From positions 18,471,460-18,535,459 of the forward strand of contig CM037871.1 of NCBI GenBank assembly GCA_021292105.1: a stretch of DNA of 64,000 nucleotides, written 5' to 3'. This document shows positions 24,838 through 38,338 of the stretch, in pieces. The notes beneath the pieces are model-generated. The model saw only the letters and a program-made list of their open reading frames with translations. It ran no database searches and was not told where the DNA came from. The translations under genes and the position numbers were made by a program. Every line of letters starts with the position of its first letter. Positions within the stretch are counted from its first letter, which is position 1. Source of the stretch: Anadara kagoshimensis (lineage: Eukaryota > Mollusca > Bivalvia > Arcoida > Arcidae).

Positions 24838-26124
24838 ATGGCGAATTATTCCGTTTTTCTTTTTCTTCTATGGATGATGGTGTATGGAATGGAAAATCCA
24901 ACTACCGGAGAAAGGAAAACCAAACGTTCTGATATCTTAGTACATGACGTGGTCCAACAAATGGTGGCAGAGCAGATTGAGAGACAGAAAATACTTAAGG
25001 AGTTTAGAAGGATGAAACATGAACTCAGTGACGTAAAACGGGAACTTAAAGAACGAAACACACTAATTAGGGATACGAAATTTCTTCAGAAGAAGTTGTT
25101 ACGAGAAGCAAAACAAATAAAAGAAGTTAAACAAGCATGGAAAGCTGAAGTAAAGAAAGAAATGGGTAGTGTTAAACAGCAAATGTTAACGAAGACGAAA
25201 CAACTACGGAAAAAACATAAAAAGAGAAATCGGTGAAATACGACACAAAAGTTCGAAAAAGTTTAAATTAATTCATACAGTTATAGCAGATTTACTGAAT
25301 AAAACAAGTAAGTTTTCACCAAATTTTTATTGTGAATTATATTCATTCTTTTTATTTAATTTTTAAATTTAACAGTTATTCATTGATTCTTTATTTCAAT
25401 TTATTAATTAAGTATTTATTTATTTTTTATCATATAAATAGGTAATTAACTATTTATTTACTTATTTATTTATTTATGTATTTAAAATGTACGTGTAAGG
25501 GATGTCAAGTTGCTCATTTACCCTGCAATTCACATCTTCCTGTAAGTATAATGGCCATCTTAACAACTAGGTTGAAATCACAAGAATTTGTAATTATTAC
25601 GATATATCTGTCAAATACAAAAGATATTAATTCCAACAAACATACCTACTTTTTATATGACTGTACAAAATATAAGGGTTAGTATGTGTTTGCATATATT
25701 ATTTATCAACGAAAATAATTTTTTTCCTTTTACTTTAGGTAACAATGGAAAACAGGTAGCTTTTTCAGCAACCCTTATAGGCCATGCTACCTTCTCATCA
25801 TCTATAGTATTTAACAAGGTGATAACGAACATAGGCGGAGGCTACAATAACAGAGATGGAATGTTTCATTGTCCGATACCTGGCCTGTATTTGTTAAGCA
25901 CCACTGTTACAGCTTCAAATAGAGCAAATGTTGTAGGTTACCTGATGAAGAATAATAACAAATTGGCACGTGTACAGGAACATAGCGGACACAATGCTTA
26001 TCCATCGGCATCACTGACGATTGTCTTAAGATTAACAACAGGAGATAAGATCTGGATCAAAGGATATGGGATCAAATATCACTCTCCAGACAACTCATTT
26101 ACTGGCGTTTTGATTAAACCTTAA
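24838..26124 (+). CDS. C1q-domain gene copy B (best preserved)
   Basis: Exon 1 runs 24838-25307 and exon 2 25739-26124. Exon 1 encodes a signal peptide (MANYSVFLFLLWMMVYG) and a long Lys/Glu-rich coiled coil (about residues 30-130), the usual oligomerisation stalk. Exon 2 encodes a complete C1q jelly-roll domain ending FTGVLIKP, with the conserved G-x-Y and F-H-C core. The splice is phase 1 and joins as K-T-S-N-N-G. One extra base in an A run near 25213 relative to copies C and D shifts exon 1 to a stop at 25234-25236, so as written the C1q exon would not be reached. The homopolymer setting makes an assembly error possible. AATAAA lies at 26168. The exon-2 frame also stays open upstream through the acceptor to an ATG at 25657, but that extension is intronic and shows no family similarity I can see. 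Confidence 0.82.
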
Positions 26125-26199
26125 ATAAGAAAGATAATTTAATATTGTATTAAACAAAGCTTCAGACAATAAAGATATTTAAACTTTTGAGAGTATTTT

Positions 26200-27906
26200 T
26201 TCAGAGTAACTTTTCATTTTACAACAAAATATCAACTTATCCCGATAAGTGTTAGATAATATACATTGGTACTATCGGACAAGAAGAGATAACCATTTGG
26301 GAAAATTCGACCTTACTTACATGGGGCAATGGCACACGCCTAACTTAATATGACAGTTTCAAAGTTTATACCTTCATTGGTGGTTTTGATCATAACAAAG
26401 AGATGTATATTTGTAGTTCTTTATAAACTTATATAACTCCCGACAAGTTATTTTATTTATTTAAAATGAGTAAATATGTGTTTAAGAACGATTGAGGTAA
26501 CCGTGAACCCTGGAATTGTTCAAATACCACCTGGAAGCAAAATTTACACCCTAGTCAAGACTTTGTACTTTTATTTGGGCAGCCAGTTTATTGGATGATG
26601 GAGAAAACTTGAGTATCATGAAAACAGCAAAAACCTTCGGAAAGCCTACTTACTTAGTTATATCAATCGATTGAACGGTTCGGATTTATTTGTATGCATC
26701 GTGAAACTACAACAAGGAAGAAATAATTCCAAGATAATTCTCTTCTATTCTGTATGGTTCTCACAGATTATTATTCACTGGGTGGAATGATGTTTAAGTA
26801 GCAGTCAAGATTTCATATAATGCAGATCTCAAGGTTGTCACTGGCATTTTAAACCCGACCAGTGCGTATATCAGGAGCTCGGTCTGCAATCCCTAATAAG
26901 AACTGACCGCCTGGACATAAGCAGAGGCAAGCAAAGTACTTATATCGATATGTTAGTTACAAGTTGTTATTTTCTCAAGTATGTCAGAAAAGATGAAACA
27001 AATACGTAACTAAAACCGTTCACCGTCTTTGGTGACAGTCTGCGTGGGTGGAGTTGTTAAGGACCTAACTTTCAAAATTTATGGCATAATTGAGTAAGTG
27101 AAGTGGTGCACAACGTATTTCTACGACATTATGTACAAGTGCACTGTCCATAAATGCTCACTAGTGTATCACAAGAAGTGCTTTCAGTCACCCACTACAT
27201 GAATATTGTATTCATGATTACATTCATCTTCAATTTTAGAAATAGATTGAAGGATTGCTTGATTGTCTAATTGATTGGTTAATATCACATCCCAGTTAGT
27301 AATATACTTATATCGAGGCGTAACCAGCTATAAGTAAAGTTGCAGAAACTATTACTATTAGGGCAATGTGAAGGGGGACTCTTCAACGTACGACCCCTGC
27401 CGTGACACGAAGCATCCGTTTAAAAGGTCTCGTATAAGGACCCGATGACCCTATGACTTGGCGAATACACAGTCACTACCAAATTATTTAAGTGTTGGTA
27501 AGACGTCGGGCGGGGTTTGAACGCAAGACCTCCAACATTCGGAGAGTGAAATGAATAGGTGAAAAAATGTTGATGATGCGAAAAAACAACATCCACCCAA
27601 TGTTTGATCACTATTAAATCTTAAATGAACCAATTTCAATTAAAACAAATGCATAAATAACTTCCAGTCTACATGTACAGCTGAGATGTCGTAGTGCAAT
27701 ATGAAAATGAAATACAAAGCTATATCAAATGTCTAAAAACACAAAACACAAATACAATGTATATAAATAGCAAAGAACGATTAAGTCATTGCATGCTACA
27801 GCCGAGTTATATCAAGGCAGACAATTTAATGTCGGTGGAGAAACACCGGTCATCGTCCAGCAAACTAACGTATAAAGATGAAGCGGAAATTGCTTGTTAG
27901 TTGGTG
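26200..27906 (+). repeat. Duplicated 3' flank of C1q copy B
   Basis: Parallels the region after copy A (about 19560-22690) and the ends of the C and D units: the AAATATCAACTTATCCCGATA stretch, a SINE-tail remnant, the CAAGTGCACTG segment, a reversed SINE at about 27290-27560 and a final segment ending GAAGCGGAAATTGCTTG. It stops at the LTR element. Confidence 0.75.
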
Positions 27907-27910
27907 CTAA

Positions 27911-29082
27911 TGTAGCGGTGTTGGAATTTGTACATATATTATTTCATAGTTGTAGCTTACACTTTCCATATATCTCTATACATTAAACTCAAACTTACCT
28001 TTTACTTGGCCTTACCTTTAGTCTCGTTTCTATTTTCCCGGTCTTTCTTTTGTTATTTACCTGTCACATGACATTATAATTACTTACATAAAGAGGCCAT
28101 GACAGAAGACAGAACCTGGTCATATTTATACAGAACAAAGAAAAATAGCTTAACTTGTAAGTTTTTACTAACTTTACTTATATCCTCTTCCTATCTATAT
28201 CTGTACCTTTATTGCACATTTATTCCGCGTAATCGTGAATAATGTATTTTTCATATTTTTGATATTTTCTTATATTTATTTTAAATAATAATCAGCATTG
28301 TTTACATTCTGGTTTAATCATGTATCTAACCCGTGATACGCGCTATTATTCAGCTATAGATATCGTATCGTGAATTGACCTATTTCATAGTATGTATAGG
28401 TATATTGTATTAAATGTATATAGCGAGACAGACGATATAGTATTGGTTTATTTATATATTTGTAGTCTGTCTGTGAAGTCCTATATTCCACATGAACATA
28501 CTGACATACAAGTATAGTGCACGGTCCAATACCACATAATGGTAATACCCTTTTTGTGTAAATCATTTATTGTAATATATTTATAGTATTTATCTGTTCA
28601 TCTGTATCAGATGATGTTGTTATTCATGATTATTAGTATTGTAGCTAAAGTAATAATACCAGTTACATATGATAATTCCCAGTCTATTTTATTGAACTAT
28701 ACGCAAATATTTCATATTATTATTTCAATATAGCCGTAATGTTACTTGTTAATATGGCTATAAGGATTCTTTGTGATTCATTAGAATTACCTCCCCTTAG
28801 TAACATTTTACGCATTATTTGCCTTAAAAATGAGTATCTAATTCTATATGGTTTATTACCTAAATAAGTTTCTTTTATTATGTTTATATATATATTATTT
28901 GTAATAGAAATGAGATGTTTGCAATATGTGTGTTTTGTAATATTATGCAAAATGGTAATTGTATCTTTTGTTTCCTTTTCTTAGGACTTTGTTTTTATAT
29001 TATATGTACAGTGGATGGAAACAATAAATACTGCGGTGTAAACCATAGCAGTGTATCTTGTGTATACGAACCCCCTGTTACA
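27911..29082 (+). repeat. 5' LTR of the Ty3/gypsy element
   Basis: About 1172 bp, TG...CA ends, nearly identical to 35899-37072. It is followed at once by TTTGGAGCCCCC, a plausible tRNA primer-binding site, though I cannot assign the tRNA. Confidence 0.93.
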
Positions 29083-30349
29083 TTTGGAGCCCCCAGTGAG
29101 GAATAAAGACCGCAGGATCACACAACGACAGACTGTCATAAAAGTAGCGCCAAGTTTCCAGATTATTTTTGAGGAGAAACAAGTGTTTTGACTCTGTTAT
29201 ATGTTTTGAACAATAAAGTTTATTATTTCCGGTTCCGGTTTAATCTTGGTCATCAAGATTGTAAGTGACACAGATTGAAAACAAAAATGGCTGCGCCCAT
29301 AGACTTTGATATTCTTGTAAATTAAAAAAACATTAATGTAATTGGACAAAAAGTTAGTCTGCCAATTGAATCAATATTGTTTTTTTTTTCAGGAACTTTA
29401 GTGTTTGTGTTTGAAGAATTTAGACATTTATATTTGGTATCTATGTATTTTTTTTTAAAAAAAGAAGTCAAGTGAAATGAACTTGACTTATTGTTGTTAC
29501 CCTTTGAATTTAGTTTTAATGTCAAGTGTTTTATAAACTTGGCATCAGATGTATTTTATAGTCAGGTAAAAATACTAGTAAAACTTGACTTTATAAGGTT
29601 TTTTTTTGTTAAAATCGTCGGCCGCATCATAACTATTAACCGGTTGTATTTTGCTGCATATGGTTATAAATTTTGTATGTTAAACATTCAAAATTTTAGC
29701 AAGTATGCAGTTATATTACTAAAACGCGCCGTTTATCGTGTACTGTGCATCCCCAAATTATCTTGTCCCTTTCCACCCTATATTAACCCTATATTAACAA
29801 ATTAAACTTAGTGTGAGAGTGGTTTGACAATTGACTTTGACATATTACCTATAGTGTATAATAATAAATACACTACACATTATTACACACTTATACTCCA
29901 TCACATATAACTTTACCATTACACAAACCATCACCATAGCGCCGCGTTCATTTTTTGCTGCTTGCTTTAGGTATATTTCATGTTATCATTGTAACAGTGT
30001 AGTGTCATATAATAACAAGGTATAAACAAAAGTGTTGTAACATTGCAGTAGGGTTATATTTAGCTGCAATTATACGGCAATAACATATATTTGTCAGCAT
30101 TTAAATCTACGTTTGTACAAATAATATAGCTTCAACAAAGTAATCAACTCTGACATCGTTGGAGGTAATATTATGTAGGGTACTGTATAAAACGACGTCG
30201 ATATATAACCGTCTATACATCTTTAATCATCGTTGGACATAAATTAAGATATAACAACGTCATTTAAGTTAGGTTGGTTTATAGGTTATTTAGTTTGTGG
30301 TATTTTGTTGATTTGTCTTGTCTAGTTAGGTTGGTCAAATTATATCATC
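29083..30349 (+). other. Leader of the Ty3/gypsy element
   Basis: AT-rich untranslated stretch between the 5' LTR and gag, about 1.27 kb. Beyond the possible primer-binding site at its left end I see nothing coding or repeated in it. Confidence 0.6.
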
Positions 30350-31471
30350 ATGGCAACTAAATTAACACAGGAGGAAATCAAACAAATTGAACAACATTTT
30401 GAGAAATTAGGAGCAAAACCGAAAATGGATACTCTTAAAGATTTTCAAAATTGGATGAAAGATGTAACATCGGAGGAAGAAAAACCTGAAATTCCACCAA
30501 GAACGCATCACTATGCAGCTAGTGTGCACCACTTTCCGAAAATATCAACATTTTCTGGAGATGACAAAAAGGACAATGTAACATTCAGGATCTGGAAACA
30601 CGAGGTAGAATGCATAATAAATGAAGGTCACTCCAAGCAAACAATTTCTCAGGCAATTAGGAGTTCACTCAAAGGTGAGGCGTTGCGAGTACATACGAGA
30701 TTAGGATCAGCACCATCAGTTGTACAAGTATTGGATAAGTTTGAGAGTTTATACGGAACAGTAGATGCACCGGAAACCATGAAAGCCAAATTTTATAGCG
30801 CATATCAGAAAGAGGATGAGGATGTTACGGCGAGTACTAGGTTAGAAGATTTATATATTGATACACCGGATTATAAAACATCAACACCGGAACAAATAAA
30901 CGCCGAACTTTGCAACGTGTTTTATAGAGGATTAAAAAGTTCTTTGAGAGACATCACAGGACATATATTCGACAGGGTTAAGGATTTCGACAAGTTAAGA
31001 GTAGCGATAAGACAAGTGGAAAATGATAAAAAGGAGCGCAAGTTAAAGGAGAAAGTTTCAAAATTAACAACAAGTAAGTCAGCGGTGGAAGCGAATGAGA
31101 CTAACAATGAATTAGAGGAATTGAAAGGTATGGTTAATCAGTTAGCTATAGATGTTAAATCGATCAAGGACGGGTGTACAGGATATAGTAATAACCATCA
31201 AAATTTGGATCAACGTAGTAACACACAATCAAATTATCGACAACAATTCAGCTATAGGACTAGACACACACCAAGACAACAATTTACACAAAGACAATTT
31301 GAACCGAGACCACGATTTTCGTCACCTCAACAAAATGCAACACGTTATAACGAACCAACATGCTATAGGTGTGGTCAAGTAGGACACGTTCGACTGGGAT
31401 GTAGAGTTAACATGGATCATTCACGACGTTATTTAAACGGACCGCGACCTGCGCTAAGGGGCAAGCGTTAG
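30350..31471 (+). CDS. Fossil gag region of the Ty3/gypsy element
   Basis: Open region of 373 codons. The middle resembles a Ty3/gypsy capsid (retrotransposon gag domain, roughly residues 60-230), followed by a Lys/Glu-rich helical part and a Gln/Arg-rich stretch. One CCHC zinc knuckle (CYRCGQVGHVRLGC, about residues 338-351) lies near the end. In the family Gag forms the particle and binds the element RNA. Confidence 0.88.
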   Translation: MATKLTQEEIKQIEQHFEKLGAKPKMDTLKDFQNWMKDVTSEEEKPEIPPRTHHYAASVHHFPKISTFSGDDKKDNVTFRIWKHEVECIINEGHSKQTISQAIRSSLKGEALRVHTRLGSAPSVVQVLDKFESLYGTVDAPETMKAKFYSAYQKEDEDVTASTRLEDLYIDTPDYKTSTPEQINAELCNVFYRGLKSSLRDITGHIFDRVKDFDKLRVAIRQVENDKKERKLKEKVSKLTTSKSAVEANETNNELEELKGMVNQLAIDVKSIKDGCTGYSNNHQNLDQRSNTQSNYRQQFSYRTRHTPRQQFTQRQFEPRPRFSSPQQNATRYNEPTCYRCGQVGHVRLGCRVNMDHSRRYLNGPRPALRGKR

Positions 31472-31569
31472 GTAGTTTACAAAATAGCCCCACACGTAAC
31501 ATTGATGAGCATTTAGTCGGTACCGCAAACGAATTACCTATTATTATATCAGGACATACTACACAGTCA

Positions 31570-34500
31570 TTGGTTGATACAGGATCGACAGTATCTACCA
31601 TTAGTCAAGAATTTTATGATACTCATCTGCAGCATTTACCGATACAACCGTTAGGAAATATTTTACACATCGAATGCGCCGATGGTCAATTGTTACCATA
31701 TAGTGGTTATATTGAAACAGAGATAAAAATAACAGGAATGAATGAAAAGGATAGTGTTATTAGTAAAGGATTGTTTTTAATAGTTCCAAATAGTCGATAC
31801 AATCACAAAGTACCGATATTAATAGGGACCAATTTATTAACAATATTATTGGATAGAACAAAGTCAAGACATGGGTTAAATTTTCTGCAGCAAGCCAATC
31901 TACATACTCCGCTTTATCTTGCGTTTAGATGTATGTCGCTTAGAGATAAACAGTTACAACATCAAGGATATAGGCTAGCAGTTGTAAAAAATGCGGAAAT
32001 TAGACCAGTAGTTATTAAACCGAATTCGGAAACAATAGTTAAGGGTTATCTTGATAAGAAGTTACCGTATCCATCTGTGTGTGCAATGTTTAATGCAACT
32101 TTGAACTCTGGCATTCCTAATGACATTGATATTACACCATCTGTATTGCAGTATGATTGTAGTTCGAAGAAAATAGTGAATGTACATTTGTCAAATATAT
32201 CAACAAGAACTGTTACATTACAACCTAGAGAACTTATATGTGAATTACAGCCAGTTGACATAGAGGACAATATTCAGATAGAAAACGACATGGATGAGAA
32301 TCCGCTAAGTAAAGTCCATTTGCGAACGGATAATTTAACTGATAAAGAAGTTGAAAAAGCGAAACAACTGTTGGATAAACATAGAGATATATTCAGTAAA
32401 GGAGAGGATCACATAGGACATATTACAACGGTCAAGCACAGGATAGATTTAGTTGACCCAGTTCCGTTCAAACAACGCACAAGGCGGATACCACCATCAA
32501 TGATTGATGAAGTACGAAATCATCTGCATCAATTACTCGCTGCTGGAATAATTACTCGTTCGCATTCACCATGGTCATCTAATGTTGTTTTGGCACGTAA
32601 AAAAGATGGAACCTTACGTATGTGCGTGGACTACAGACAGTTGAATGCACGAACAGTCAAAGACGCCTATGCACTCCCTCGGATAGAGGAGATATTAGAT
32701 AATTTAGCAGGAAATAAGTTTTTCTCCGTCATTGATATGAAATCTGGGTACCATCAAGTAGACATACTTCCAGAACACAAAGAACGAACAGCTTTCACCG
32801 TCGGCCCTCTCGGATTCTATCAATATGAACGACTTCCGTTTGGATTAACAAACTCACCGGCGACATATCAACGTCTGATGGAAGAGATACTAGGAGATTA
32901 TCACATGAAGATATGTTATGTTTATCTTGATGATGTCATCATTTTTGCTCGAAATTTCGAAGATCATCTTACCAACCTCGAGAAAGTATTGTCAAGATTG
33001 AAATCATCAGGTATTAAATTATCAGCAAAGAAGTGCACATTTTTTGAAAATAGAGTAAAATATGTAGGTCATATAGTCACAGAAGAGGGAATACAACCGG
33101 ACCCAGATAAAATAGATAAAGTAGCAAATTGGCCACGTCCGGAAACACCAGAAGATGTAAGAAAATTTCTTGGCTTCATCGGCTATTACAGACGTTTCAT
33201 CGAAAATTTCTCCAGTATAGCTAAACCATTAAATGAACTGATGCCAACAACACAAAAGAAGAATAAGAACAGGGTAAAGAAAAATGAACAAAAACAATGG
33301 ACCTGAAACGAAGAACAAAAAACAGCATTTCAACAACTTAAGAGTAAATTAATCACGCCACCTATTTTAGGATTTCCAAATTTTCAGTTACCGTTTGAAT
33401 TACACACGGATGCGTCAGGATTTGGTTTGGGAGCTGTTTTATACCAACAACAGGGAGATACAAAGAGAGTTATAGCATACGCGAGTAGAGGTTTGAGTAA
33501 AGCTGAAAAGAAGTACCCAACACATAAGATGGAATTCTTAGCTTTAAAATGGGCTATATGTGAGAAATTTAAGGACTATTTAGGTGGTCAGAAGTTTGAA
33601 GTAAAAACTGATAACAATCCGTTAACGTATGTTTTGTCAACCGCAAAGTTAGACGCAATATCACAACGTTGGATTGCGGCTTTAGCTGCTTATGATTTTA
33701 CAATTTCATACCGACCAGGACATAGTAATGCTGACGCTGATGGTATGTCTAGACACCCGTTATTGGAGGATAAACCGATAGTAATTGAGAATGAATCGAT
33801 CAAAGCATTGTGTGATTCGGCAATTATGACACCAATGTTTGTGGAGAACTTGTGTTTATCTGAGAATGTAGTAGACAATTTGGATATACCGATAGATACA
33901 CAGAGTTCTACTTCAACTTATAATATCAAGAAAGAACAACAGGCAGATCCAGTTTTGAGTTGGTGGTTTCCATTTATCAATACGAATACTTTACCGTTGA
34001 AGAATAGTATACCTTTATCACCAATACATACAGCTATATGGAAGAATTTTGAGAAGTATTTTATCATCAATGGTATTATATATAAGAAGACACAGGTAGA
34101 TGAAGAAATGAGACATCAAGTAATGTTACCAAAGTCTATGATCACAACAGTATTGGATATGCTTCACAACAACACAGTGCATTTGGGAAGAGAAAAAACT
34201 TTGTCATTGATCCAGGAAAGATTTTATTGGTATGGAATGATCAGGGATGTTGAGCAATGGATCAAGTCATGTGATAGATGTATACGAAGGAAGACACCTG
34301 CAAAAATAGCTACACCTTTGGTGAATATACACACATACCAACCATTAGAATTAGTTTGTATGGACTTTTTGTCACTTGAAACATCTAAGGGAGGACAAAG
34401 TAATATACTGGTTATAACGGATCATTTCACCCGATATGCAGTAGCAGTGCCTACAAGAAATCAACTCGCTAGGACAACAGCAGAAGCATTCTTCCATAAC

Positions 34501-35748
34501 TTCATAGTACACTATGGTCTTCCACAACGAATATTAACAGATCAGGGTCCAAATTTTGAGGGAAAACTAATAAAAGAATTATGTCATCTTACAGGAATTA
34601 ATAAAACACATACGACGCCATATCACCCACAAGGAAATGGTCTTTGCGAACGATTTAATAAAACACTATTAGGAATGATGGGAACTTTGGAAAACAAGCA
34701 AAAACAAGATTGGAAATCACATGTCAGTTCTTTGGTACACGCTTATAATTCTACAAAACATGAATCTACAGGATATTCACCTTACTATTTAATGTTTGGA
34801 CGTAACCCGAGACTGCCCATAGATTTAGCATTTGGATTGGATTTTGGAACTAGTAAAGAACCATTAAATGTATATGTCAGAAAACTCCGTAACAACTTGA
34901 AGAATGCTTATGATATTGCAGCAAAATCGTCGGAAAAGGCTAAAGCAAGACAGAAGATAGGATATGATGACAGAGTTAGAAGAGTAGTTTTAAATGTAGG
35001 TGATCGAGTTTTAGTTAAGAATTTGGCATTTCAAGGAAAACACAAATTAGCTGACAGATGGGAACAAGACCCATATATAGTAACATCGCAACCAAATAAG
35101 AACATCCCAGTATTTGAGGTCAAAAAGGAGTCAGGAGAAGGCAGAAAGAGAACATTGCATAGAAATCTATTATTACCCATCAGTTATATATCAGATAAAA
35201 CAAGACCTATTCCTACACCAAGAAAAAAACGAGATAAAATAGGAAATACTACAACAGCAGAAAAGGACAACAATGATTCAACAGTCACTGTTGCACAGGA
35301 GGATAATGATACATCGGACAATGATATAGTTTATGTGTTCGAATACAACGGGGATGCTCCGGAGCAGTTAACAGATAATAACAATGAAGAGGAAAGTATA
35401 GTAATGGAGGGAGATATAGAAGAGGATCAGAATGATGAAATAGAAGAGGATATACCGGAAATACAACAAGAGATAGATAGAGAGGTAGACACAGATTTAG
35501 AGAGAACAGCAGACTTACAAGAAGGCGTAAGACGTTCTTCAAGAGAGAAAAGGGTACCCGGGAGATTAAAAGGATTTGTTGTAGAAAGGGGAAAAGACAA
35601 AGTATTAGTAAACCAAGCTGTTGATTGGGAAAAAAGAGCAAACTTTTTACAACAACTGGCATGCTCGGCTAATTTGAGAGAGAATGATAGGGATAAAGTA
35701 ACATCAGCGTTGATACAACTCGTTACCAAGCCTTTTGACAAGCAATAA
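31570..35748 (+). CDS. Fossil pol region of the Ty3/gypsy element
   Basis: Domains in Ty3/gypsy order: aspartic protease (DTGS, near 31.58 kb), reverse transcriptase (about 32.4-33.1 kb, with YVYLDD), RNase H (about 33.4-33.7 kb), then integrase (about 34.1-35.0 kb, with an HHCC zinc-binding part and a DDE catalytic core). An acidic C-terminal tail follows, ending in a basic stretch. The order RT, RNase H, integrase separates it from Ty1/copia. About one break is visible, so it is treated as a fossil. Confidence 0.92.
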
Positions 35749-35898
35749 TTTAATTTTTTTTTTTCAAGGATTTTAACTTATTATCAATATAAAACAGGAT
35801 TTGACGTCTTATTATAACATGGATATTTAAAATTTAGTTTTTCTCACAGGAAACGTACTTTTGGTGTCGAGGACGACATTCTCTCGGGCGGGGGAGAA

Positions 35899-37072
35899 TG
35901 TAGCGGTGTGTGGAATTTGTACATATATTATTTCATAGTTGTAGCTTACACTTTCCATATATCTCTATACATTAAACTCAAACTTACCTTTTACTTGGCC
36001 TTACTTTAGTCTCGTTTCTATTTTCCCGGTCTTTCTTTTGTTATTTACCTGTCACATGACATTATAATTACTTACATAAAGAGGCCATGACAGAAGACAG
36101 AACCTGGTCATATTTATACAGAACAAAGAAACAATAGCTTAACTTGTAAGTTTTTACTAACTTACTTATATCCTTCTTCCTATCTATATCACCTTTATTG
36201 CACATTTATTCCGCGTAATCGTGAATAATGTATTTTTCATATTTTTGATATTTCTTATATTTATTTTAAATAATAATCAGCATTGTTTACATTCTGGTTT
36301 AATCATGTATATAACCCGTGATACGCGTTATTATTCAGCTATAGATATCGTATCGTGAATTGACCTATTTCATAGTATGTATAGGTATATTGTATTAAAT
36401 GTATATAGCGAGACAGACGATATAGTATTGGTTTATTTATAGATTTGTTGTCTGTCTGTGAAGTCCTATATTCCACATGAACATACTGACATACAAGTAT
36501 AGTGCACGGTCCAATACCACATAATGGTAATACCCTTTTTGTGTAAATCATTTATTGTAATATATTTATAGTATTTATCTGTTCATCTGTATACCAGATG
36601 ATGTTGTTATTCATGATTATTAGTATTGTAGCTAAAGTAATAATACCAGTTACATATGATAATTCCTAGTCTATTTTATTGAACTATACGCAAATATTTC
36701 ATATTATTATTTCAATATAGCCGTAATGTTACTTGTTAATATGGCTATAAGGATTCTTTGTGATTCATTAGAATTACCTCCCTTAGTAACATTTTACGCA
36801 TTATTTGCCTTAAAAATAAGAATCTAATTCTATATGGTTTATTACCTAAAATAAGTTTCTTTTATTATGTTTTATATATATATATTATTTGTAATAGAAA
36901 TGAGATGTTTGCAATATGTGTGTTTTGTAATATTATGCAAAATGGTAATTGTATCTTTAGTTTCCTTTTCTTAGGACTTTGTTTTTATATTATATGTACA
37001 GTGGATGGAAACAATAAATACTGCGGTGTAAACCATAACAGTGTATCTTGTGTATACGAACCCCCTGTTACA
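35899..37072 (+). repeat. 3' LTR of the Ty3/gypsy element
   Basis: About 1174 bp. It is preceded by the polypurine tract GGGCGGGGGAGAA (about 35886-35898) that would prime plus-strand synthesis in this family. Confidence 0.93.
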
Positions 37073-37461
37073 CTAATTTATCTACACATCTTATATGACG
37101 CTTTAATAAGCTTAGCAAAGACGCCAAAATAAGCAATTTTGGTTTTTTGTCTGTCAACTATATTGTTTCAGGAATAAAAATAGAAACAGTATATTTTAAC
37201 GGTTCATTGATGAGTTGGTATCATAAAAAACAAATGGTAATTTCTGATAAATTTTGGTTTTTGTTTTGTTTTTTTCAATAGAAGCGGTCTGTCGTATAGA
37301 TGATTGAAATTGAAAAGGATGACGCAATTAACATTTTTTTTTTGTTAAATTTTGGCTATGTTATATAGATAATTTACCTTCTTTGTATAAAATTTTAAAT
37401 GTGAAACAGAAAACAAATCATATAAAAAGCCATACAAAATCAGTTATGTGATGCGAAATAA

Positions 37462-37642
37462 TGTAAAACCTGTCTATAAAGGCCACTCAAGGGAACCAGT
37501 AAAAGTGGCTTTTATGGGCAGGTGACCTTATATACAGGTTCCAATAATATGAATAAAGAACGATGGGGGTACAAATCAACTAATTTTTATAAGCAGATTG
37601 TCCTTATATACAGGTGGCCTTTACGGTAGTTTGGAGTGTAAA
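37462..37642. mobile_element. MITE-like copy in unit C
   Basis: About 180 bp with imperfect inverted ends (AAACCTGTCTATAAAGGCCAC and its partner), the same type as the 8725 element. Twins at about 42124-42302 and 46748-46935 arose by the block duplication. Confidence 0.6.
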
Positions 37643-38250
37643 GAAGATGTGTACTATTTGGTAAAAAAAATTGTCTATTTTACATGAAAGTATATACCTC
37701 ATTTTGATGTTCCAAAAGATACTTTTAAGAATAGATCGATATACAAAAAACTAGTTGATGCCCTAAACTCTGGTTTATAGTAGTAATTAAATTACTAGCC
37801 TTTGTTAGATAGTGAATGACTATATGAACATCAAAGTAAAATTACAATTGCTGTTTTTTTTTCTTTAAAGCACTAATGAAGAAAAACTGAGAATAAAAAT
37901 AACTTATAACTAGGGACGTCAAATATATCCTGGATTATTGAGAACGTGAAATGCTTATTAATGTTTGACATAAGAGATAAAATATTATACGATTTCGTTT
38001 GATATTTACGCTTTTAAGTTAGGATGCCATCTGTTCTGTTTCGTCCTTCAGAAACTGTATGCTTATTAACATTTATGACTGCTGTATAAATAAAATGTAG
38101 ATTTCCTCAAATGTCATGCAAAACAAAATACGATTTTTGTTATTTCAAAAAAGCCTGAGCAAATATTTACATTTTTGTTTCAGAATACAATCTGTTTTTA
38201 TTATTTTTAAAAAACCATATATTAATTACCATTTAATGACTCGACTGTAG

Positions 38251-38338
38251 TATAAATAAATTGTTGATTTCCCAAAACCCCATACACAACAAAAAGTTTT
38301 TAAGTTCTGTGTGTGTTTTGAAAAATTAGTTTAGTGAT
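38251..38338 (+). promoter_or_regulatory. C1q copy C proximal TATA box and leader
   Basis: TATAAATAA at 38251-38259, 88 bp before the ATG. The distal copy of the box is at 38085-38093, 166 bp upstream. Confidence 0.58.

Larger units (their letters stand above)
27911..37072 (+). mobile_element. Ty3/gypsy LTR retrotransposon, near full length
   Basis: About 9.16 kb, bounded by two ~1.17-kb LTRs that start TGTAGCGG and end GTTACA, with the 4-bp duplication CTAA outside both ends (27907-27910 and 37073-37076). Inside are an untranslated stretch, a gag region, a pol region and a G-rich polypurine tract. Gag and pol are in different frames, as is common in the family. By eye the LTRs differ by roughly ten substitutions and a similar number of small indels, so the insertion is recent on a genomic scale. 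It looks nearly whole, with about one break visible in pol. No envelope region is recognised. It sits at the junction of the B and C blocks of the C1q array, and paralogous uninterrupted sites lie at about 41721 and 46371. Confidence 0.95.

Noticed and set aside
37100-37140. Repeat marker read as a terminator-like hairpin
   Set aside because: Bacterial-style terminators do not apply here, and the pairing is weak.
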